Source of the DNA: Amorphus orientalis
GTDB taxonomy: Bacteria > Pseudomonadota > Alphaproteobacteria > Rhizobiales > Amorphaceae
Length of the DNA: 64,000 nt
Assembly: GCF_030814015.1 (NCBI RefSeq)
Contig: NZ_JAUSUL010000001.1
Span: forward strand, 462,001 to 526,000
Reading direction: 5' to 3'
In this document: positions 61,027 through 64,000 of the stretch, piece by piece
Layout: each line of letters starts with the position of its first letter
Numbering within the stretch: the stretch's first letter is position 1
Made by a program: the position numbers and the translations under genes
Notes under the pieces: generated by a model
What the model was told of the DNA's origin: nothing
The model's input: only the letters and a program-made list of their open reading frames with translations
Database searches by the model: none

Positions 61027-61866
61027 TCAGGCGGCCTGCGCCCAGACCCCGGAGCGGGCCGTTTCCGCCGCATAGACGGAGAAGTCCCGAGGCGGCCGGC
61101 CGAGAGCGCGCTCCACCCCGTCGGCGATCGAGCTGTTGCGCCCGTCGAGCACCTGGCGGGTGAGGATATCGAGCAGATCGACGAACTCCGGCGGGATCTG
61201 CAGATCCTTCAAAGTTGCGATGTAGTCGTCCACCGAAACCGGCACGTAGCTTATGTCGCGGCCGGAGGCCCGGGCGATTTCGGCGACGGCCTCGGGGAAG
61301 GTCAGGAGACGCGGGCCTGTGACCTCGTAGAGATTTCCGACATGGCCGTCCTCGGTCAGCGCCGCGGTGACCACGTCGGCGATGTCGTCGGCGTCGACGA
61401 AGGGTTCGCCGACATCGTGGCTCGGGAAGACCACTTCGCCGGCCGCGATCCCGTCCGCGAAGAAGTTTTCGGAGAAATTCTGGGCGAACCAGGAGGCCCG
61501 GACGATCGTCCAGCGCGCGCCCGACGCCTTCAGCACCTCCTCGGCCCGCTCGGCCTCCTCCTCGCCACGCCCGGTCAGGAGGACGAGCCGGTCGACGCCG
61601 TGCGCCATCGCGGTCGTGACGAGGGCCTCGATGGTCTCGACGGCGCCGGGCAGCGCGATGTCGGGATAATAGGTGATGTAGGCGGCGCGTGCGCCTTCGA
61701 GAGCCGCAGCCCAGGTCGAGCGGTCGGACCAGTCGAAGGGCGGATCGGCCTGGCGCGAGCCGATGCGCACCGGGATGTCGTGCGCTGTCAGGCGGTCGGC
61801 GACGCGGCGGCCGGTCTTGCCGGTTCCGCCGATGACGAGGACGGGATTGTCGATCGGGTCGGACAT
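61027..61866 (-). CDS. NmrA-like NAD(P)-binding oxidoreductase
   Basis: 279 residues of an atypical short-chain dehydrogenase: N-terminal VLVIGGTGKTGRRVADRL (GGTGxTG), RIGSRQADPPFDW and VDRLVLLTGRGEEEAERAEE, lacking the YxxxK catalytic pair. Similar proteins are NADPH sensors or quinone reductases. AGGAG lies before the ATG at 61866. It is divergent from a TetR-type gene, with repeated operator-like sites between, so it is the likely target of that repressor. Confidence 0.85.
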   Translation of the reverse strand: MSDPIDNPVLVIGGTGKTGRRVADRLTAHDIPVRIGSRQADPPFDWSDRSTWAAALEGARAAYITYYPDIALPGAVETIEALVTTAMAHGVDRLVLLTGRGEEEAERAEEVLKASGARWTIVRASWFAQNFSENFFADGIAAGEVVFPSHDVGEPFVDADDIADVVTAALTEDGHVGNLYEVTGPRLLTFPEAVAEIARASGRDISYVPVSVDDYIATLKDLQIPPEFVDLLDILTRQVLDGRNSSIADGVERALGRPPRDFSVYAAETARSGVWAQAA

Positions 61867-61882
61867 TGAAGGCTCCTGAATG

Positions 61883-61958
61883 TGAGGAATGCTCATGTTG
61901 TGTAGAAAGCGATAATCCCTCATATTCAGGGAGTCAACATAAAAGTGAGAGATACTCA
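61883..61958. promoter_or_regulatory. Repeated TGAG-N5-CTCA operators and minus-strand promoter
   Basis: Two copies of TGAGnnnnnCTCA lie at 61883-61895 and 61946-61958. Between them is the palindrome CCCT-CATATTC-AGGG (61917-61931). On the minus strand TTGACT (61932-61937) and TATCGC (61909-61914) stand 17 bp apart as a -35/-10 pair for the NmrA-like gene, with the palindrome filling the spacer. The layout fits repression by the divergent TetR-type protein. Confidence 0.65.
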
Positions 61959-61961
61959 TAT

Positions 61962-62642
61962 ATGCCGAAGCATCAGCCTGCCGGGGGAGAGCACGGCGCG
62001 GCCCGCACCGCGCGTCCCGCACCGCGGATCGTACCGACCCAGAAGCGCAGCCGGGAGCGGATGGAGCGGATCCTGAATGCGGCGGTGGAGCTGATCTCCG
62101 AGGCGGGCAGCGACGCCATGAAGATGAGCGCGCTCGCCGAGCGCAGCGGCATCTCGATCGGCTCGCTCTACCAGTACTTTCCGGACAAGAGCGCGATCCT
62201 GGGGGCGCTGGCCGAGCGCTACCACGCGGAGAGCCGGGCCTGCATCGCCGAGAAGCTGGACCCGGTGGACACGCCGGCGGCGTTCGAGGACGCCTTCGAC
62301 GGGCTGATCGAGATCTACTACCAGCTGTTTCTGGAGGACCCCGCGATCCGGGACGTCTGGTCCGGCACCCAGGCCGACAAGGCGCTGGCGGACGTGGATC
62401 TCCTGAACTGCTGGGAAAACGGCGATCTTCTCGCGGACACGCTGGCGCGGATCGGGAAGCGGGAGGCCGACCCGGAGCTGCGCGCGTCGGCGTTCACCGT
62501 CATGTCCCTCGGCGAGGCGGCCATGCGCCTTGCGATCGCCGGGTCGGCCGATGAGGGCCGCCGCGTGGTGGATGCCTACAAGCGGATGGCGCTCTGCGAA
62601 CTCAAGCGCGCTCTCGGCGACATCGACAGCGAGAATGTCTGA
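61962..62642 (+). CDS. TetR-family regulator
   Basis: 226 residues. The N-terminal tail is basic. The helix-turn-helix is at about 55-85 (MSALAERSGISIGSLYQYF, then PDKSAILGALAERY). A helical ligand domain follows (AFEDAFDGLIEIYYQLFLED). The ATG at 61962 lies 4 bp beyond one of the two TGAG-N5-CTCA sites, so autoregulation is likely. Divergent from the NmrA-like oxidoreductase gene. Confidence 0.88.
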   Translation: MPKHQPAGGEHGAARTARPAPRIVPTQKRSRERMERILNAAVELISEAGSDAMKMSALAERSGISIGSLYQYFPDKSAILGALAERYHAESRACIAEKLDPVDTPAAFEDAFDGLIEIYYQLFLEDPAIRDVWSGTQADKALADVDLLNCWENGDLLADTLARIGKREADPELRASAFTVMSLGEAAMRLAIAGSADEGRRVVDAYKRMALCELKRALGDIDSENV

Positions 62643-63359
62643 TCAGGCCGGGCTGGCGTCCCGGTCGGCCTCCTCGACGCTGACGGCTGCGAAGAATTCC
62701 GCTTCCGCGGCTGCCATGAAGGCGCGCATCTCCCGGCGCACGGCCTCCTCGTCGCGCGAGACGAAGGCGCTCGACAGGGCCTCGATCCCGGTCAGGACGA
62801 TCACGCGGGTCCCGGCATTGTGCAGGGTTGCGATGCGGACGGTCTGGATGTGGTCGCGGAAGCTCTCGATGGTGTCGATCAGGCGCCGGTTTCCGACGGC
62901 CGACAGCCACGTGCCGCGGAACGCGATGTTCGCCTCCATCAGCGCTTCGGGCGCGTCGGTCTCGACGGCCTCGCGGGCCAGATCCCGGGCGGCGATCAGG
63001 GCCGCCAGGCCGTCCGCATCCAGGTTGCGGGCCGCGGCGGCGGCGGCTTCGGGTTCCAGGAGCCGGCGAACCGCGAAGATGTCGCGCACGTCCTGGCTCG
63101 ACAGTTCCGGCACCGCGAAGCCGCGCGTGGTCGGCCGCAGGAAGCCCTGTGAGGCGAGGGCCATCAGAGCTTCGCGCGCCGGCATGCGGGACGTGCGATA
63201 CTGGGTGGCGAGTTCCGTGTCGACCAGTCGGTCGCCGGGGCGGAACTCGGCGCGCTGCAGCTTGCCCCGCACGTCCGTGTAGATCTGCGCCCGGAGGCTG
63301 GCCGTGGTCCCGCCCCCGGAGAGCGGTGACGGGTTATGCGATGGAGGCTTCCGACCCAC
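62643..63359 (-). CDS. GntR-family regulator, FCD subfamily
   Basis: 238 residues. The winged helix is at about 15-80 (FRPGDRLVDTELATQYRTSR, then MPAREALMALASQGFL) and the FCD ligand domain follows (RRLLEPEAAAAAARNLD, ANIAFRGTWLSAVGNRRLID, with the final metal-site His near LHNAG). GTG at 63359 is chosen, with AAGGAA upstream. The frame stays open to 63557 but that part is Arg/Gly-rich and lacks a domain. Divergent from an aminotransferase gene it may control. Confidence 0.85.
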   Translation of the reverse strand: MGRKPPSHNPSPLSGGGTTASLRAQIYTDVRGKLQRAEFRPGDRLVDTELATQYRTSRMPAREALMALASQGFLRPTTRGFAVPELSSQDVRDIFAVRRLLEPEAAAAAARNLDADGLAALIAARDLAREAVETDAPEALMEANIAFRGTWLSAVGNRRLIDTIESFRDHIQTVRIATLHNAGTRVIVLTGIEALSSAFVSRDEEAVRREMRAFMAAAEAEFFAAVSVEEADRDASPA

Positions 63360-63453
63360 GAGCTGGTTCCTTCTTTGTCGGGCGCCGGCGACCCTGCCGC
63401 CCCGGCCGTACGGCCGCCTCCCGGCACCAATCGTCGCCGGGTCCGGAGAAAAT

Positions 63454-63465
63454 TTCAAACTTGAA
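63454..63465. promoter_or_regulatory. Possible operator between the GntR and aminotransferase genes
   Basis: TTCAA-AC-TTGAA, in an AT-richer pocket (about 63448-63482) of an otherwise GC-rich divergent spacer. It could be the binding site of the adjacent GntR-type protein; the evidence is position and symmetry only. Confidence 0.35.
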
Positions 63466-63585
63466 GTGGATACAGTTTTCGCTGAAGCTGGACGATGGTT
63501 GCGGCGGCCGAACCAGGCACGACCGCCCGCGACCGCGTCCAGTCGGCGCTTCATCATGGCGCCAGTTCTCGGGAATGGGATTGCG

Positions 63586-64000
63586 ATGCCGGTTTTCGAT
63601 CGTCTTGCCGAACCGCGGGCCTATGATCGCATCCGGCCCCAGATCATGGATCTGGAAACCGAGAACATCGCGGAACTCGCGGTCCGGGCCCAGTCGCTCA
63701 CCGACGTGATCACGCTGTGGTACGGTGAGGGGGATCTGGTCACGCCGTCCTTCATCCGCGAGGCGGCGAAGGAGGCGCTCGACGCCGGCCAGACCTTCTA
63801 CGTTCCGGACATGCGCGGCCTTCCGGCCCTGACCCGTGAACTCTCTTCCTATCTGACCCGCCTGCACGGACGCGAGATCGCGGTCGAGCGCTCGACCATC
63901 ACGCCGGGCGGCATGCAGGCGGTGTTCCTGGCGCTGGAACTGATCGTCGAGCGCGGCGACAACGTGGTGTTCGTTGAGCCCCAGTGGCCGAACATCAAGC
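63586..64000 (+). CDS. Class I/II PLP aminotransferase, N-terminal part (cut by window end)
   Basis: 138 residues are visible and the frame runs off the window. The sequence MPVFDRLAEPRAYDRIRPQI, then ITLWYGEGDLVTPSFIREAA, FYVPDMRGLPALTRELSSYL and TITPGGMQAVFLALELIVE is the N-terminal half of an aspartate-aminotransferase-fold enzyme; the PLP lysine lies beyond the end. The substrate cannot be told. The ATG at 63586 has GGGA upstream; an in-frame ATG at 63556 would add ten residues. Confidence 0.88.
   Translation, partial: MPVFDRLAEPRAYDRIRPQIMDLETENIAELAVRAQSLTDVITLWYGEGDLVTPSFIREAAKEALDAGQTFYVPDMRGLPALTRELSSYLTRLHGREIAVERSTITPGGMQAVFLALELIVERGDNVVFVEPQWPNIK

Overview
The window is a high-GC chromosomal segment that reads as an alphaproteobacterium, most likely Hyphomicrobiales (Rhizobiales)-like. 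This is an inference from gene content: an alphaproteobacterial-type serC followed by serA, a RegB/RegA (ActS/ActR) redox pair, an rluD-rpoH neighbourhood, an intracellular PHB depolymerase, dense 4-nt ATGA overlaps, and families of short intergenic repeats. I found no rRNA, transposase, prophage or CRISPR array. One tRNA (Glu, anticodon CUC) lies at 46958-47033.

Layout. 0-2.4 kb: serine biosynthesis (end of serC, then serA). 2.4-3.5 kb: repeat-rich spacer holding one AT-rich orphan membrane protein. 3.5-7.7 kb, minus strand: two EamA exporters, an Fe(II)/2-oxoglutarate oxygenase and a PsiD-like phosphatidylserine-decarboxylase-family enzyme. 7.9-15.1 kb: purA, a large proline-rich and acidic membrane protein, leuD, a ParE-type toxin/antitoxin pair, leuB on the opposite strand, and a threonine/serine dehydratase-like gene. 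15.2-20.1 kb: a TSUP exporter and the tesA / ABC ATPase / ABC permease divergon. 20.1-20.8 kb: the densest cluster of intergenic repeats. 20.8-25.4 kb: an RND efflux pump and its adaptor with a long Ser/Gly tail. 25.7-32.4 kb: a thiolase, a GIY-YIG gene bracketed by 62-bp inverted repeats, gamma-glutamyltransferase, an MscS channel and ChrA. 32.6-40.2 kb: AsmA, RegA, RegB and a divergent ABC-2 exporter. 40.4-46.8 kb: a PHB depolymerase with an unusual C-terminal helix-hairpin-helix extension, a small cytochrome c, a methyltransferase with a two-cysteine ArsR regulator, rpoH, rluD and a small membrane protein.

47.1-61 kb is the most unusual functional region. A GntR-type regulator with two apparent winged-helix domains is co-transcribed with a UGT-like glycosyltransferase. 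Divergent from it runs an operon-like array: a spermidine/putrescine-type ABC importer (four genes), a second paralogous glycosyltransferase, two paralogous cupins, an AmgK-like kinase, two aldehyde dehydrogenases and a PuuB-like FAD amine oxidase. The oxidase and dehydrogenases resemble a polyamine/amine catabolic route. The paired glycosyltransferases and the sugar-kinase-like protein do not belong to any route I know. 61-64 kb: a divergent NmrA/TetR pair with clear repeated operators, then a divergent GntR/aminotransferase pair, the latter cut by the window end.

The leading candidates for something undescribed are (1) the GIY-YIG gene inside inverted copies of a REP-like palindrome that also occurs elsewhere in the window, including a gene-less miniature inverted pair; (2) a second repeat family, often directly abutting stop codons, whose terminal arms differ between copies yet stay complementary; and (3) the glycosyltransferase/cupin/polyamine-transport locus.
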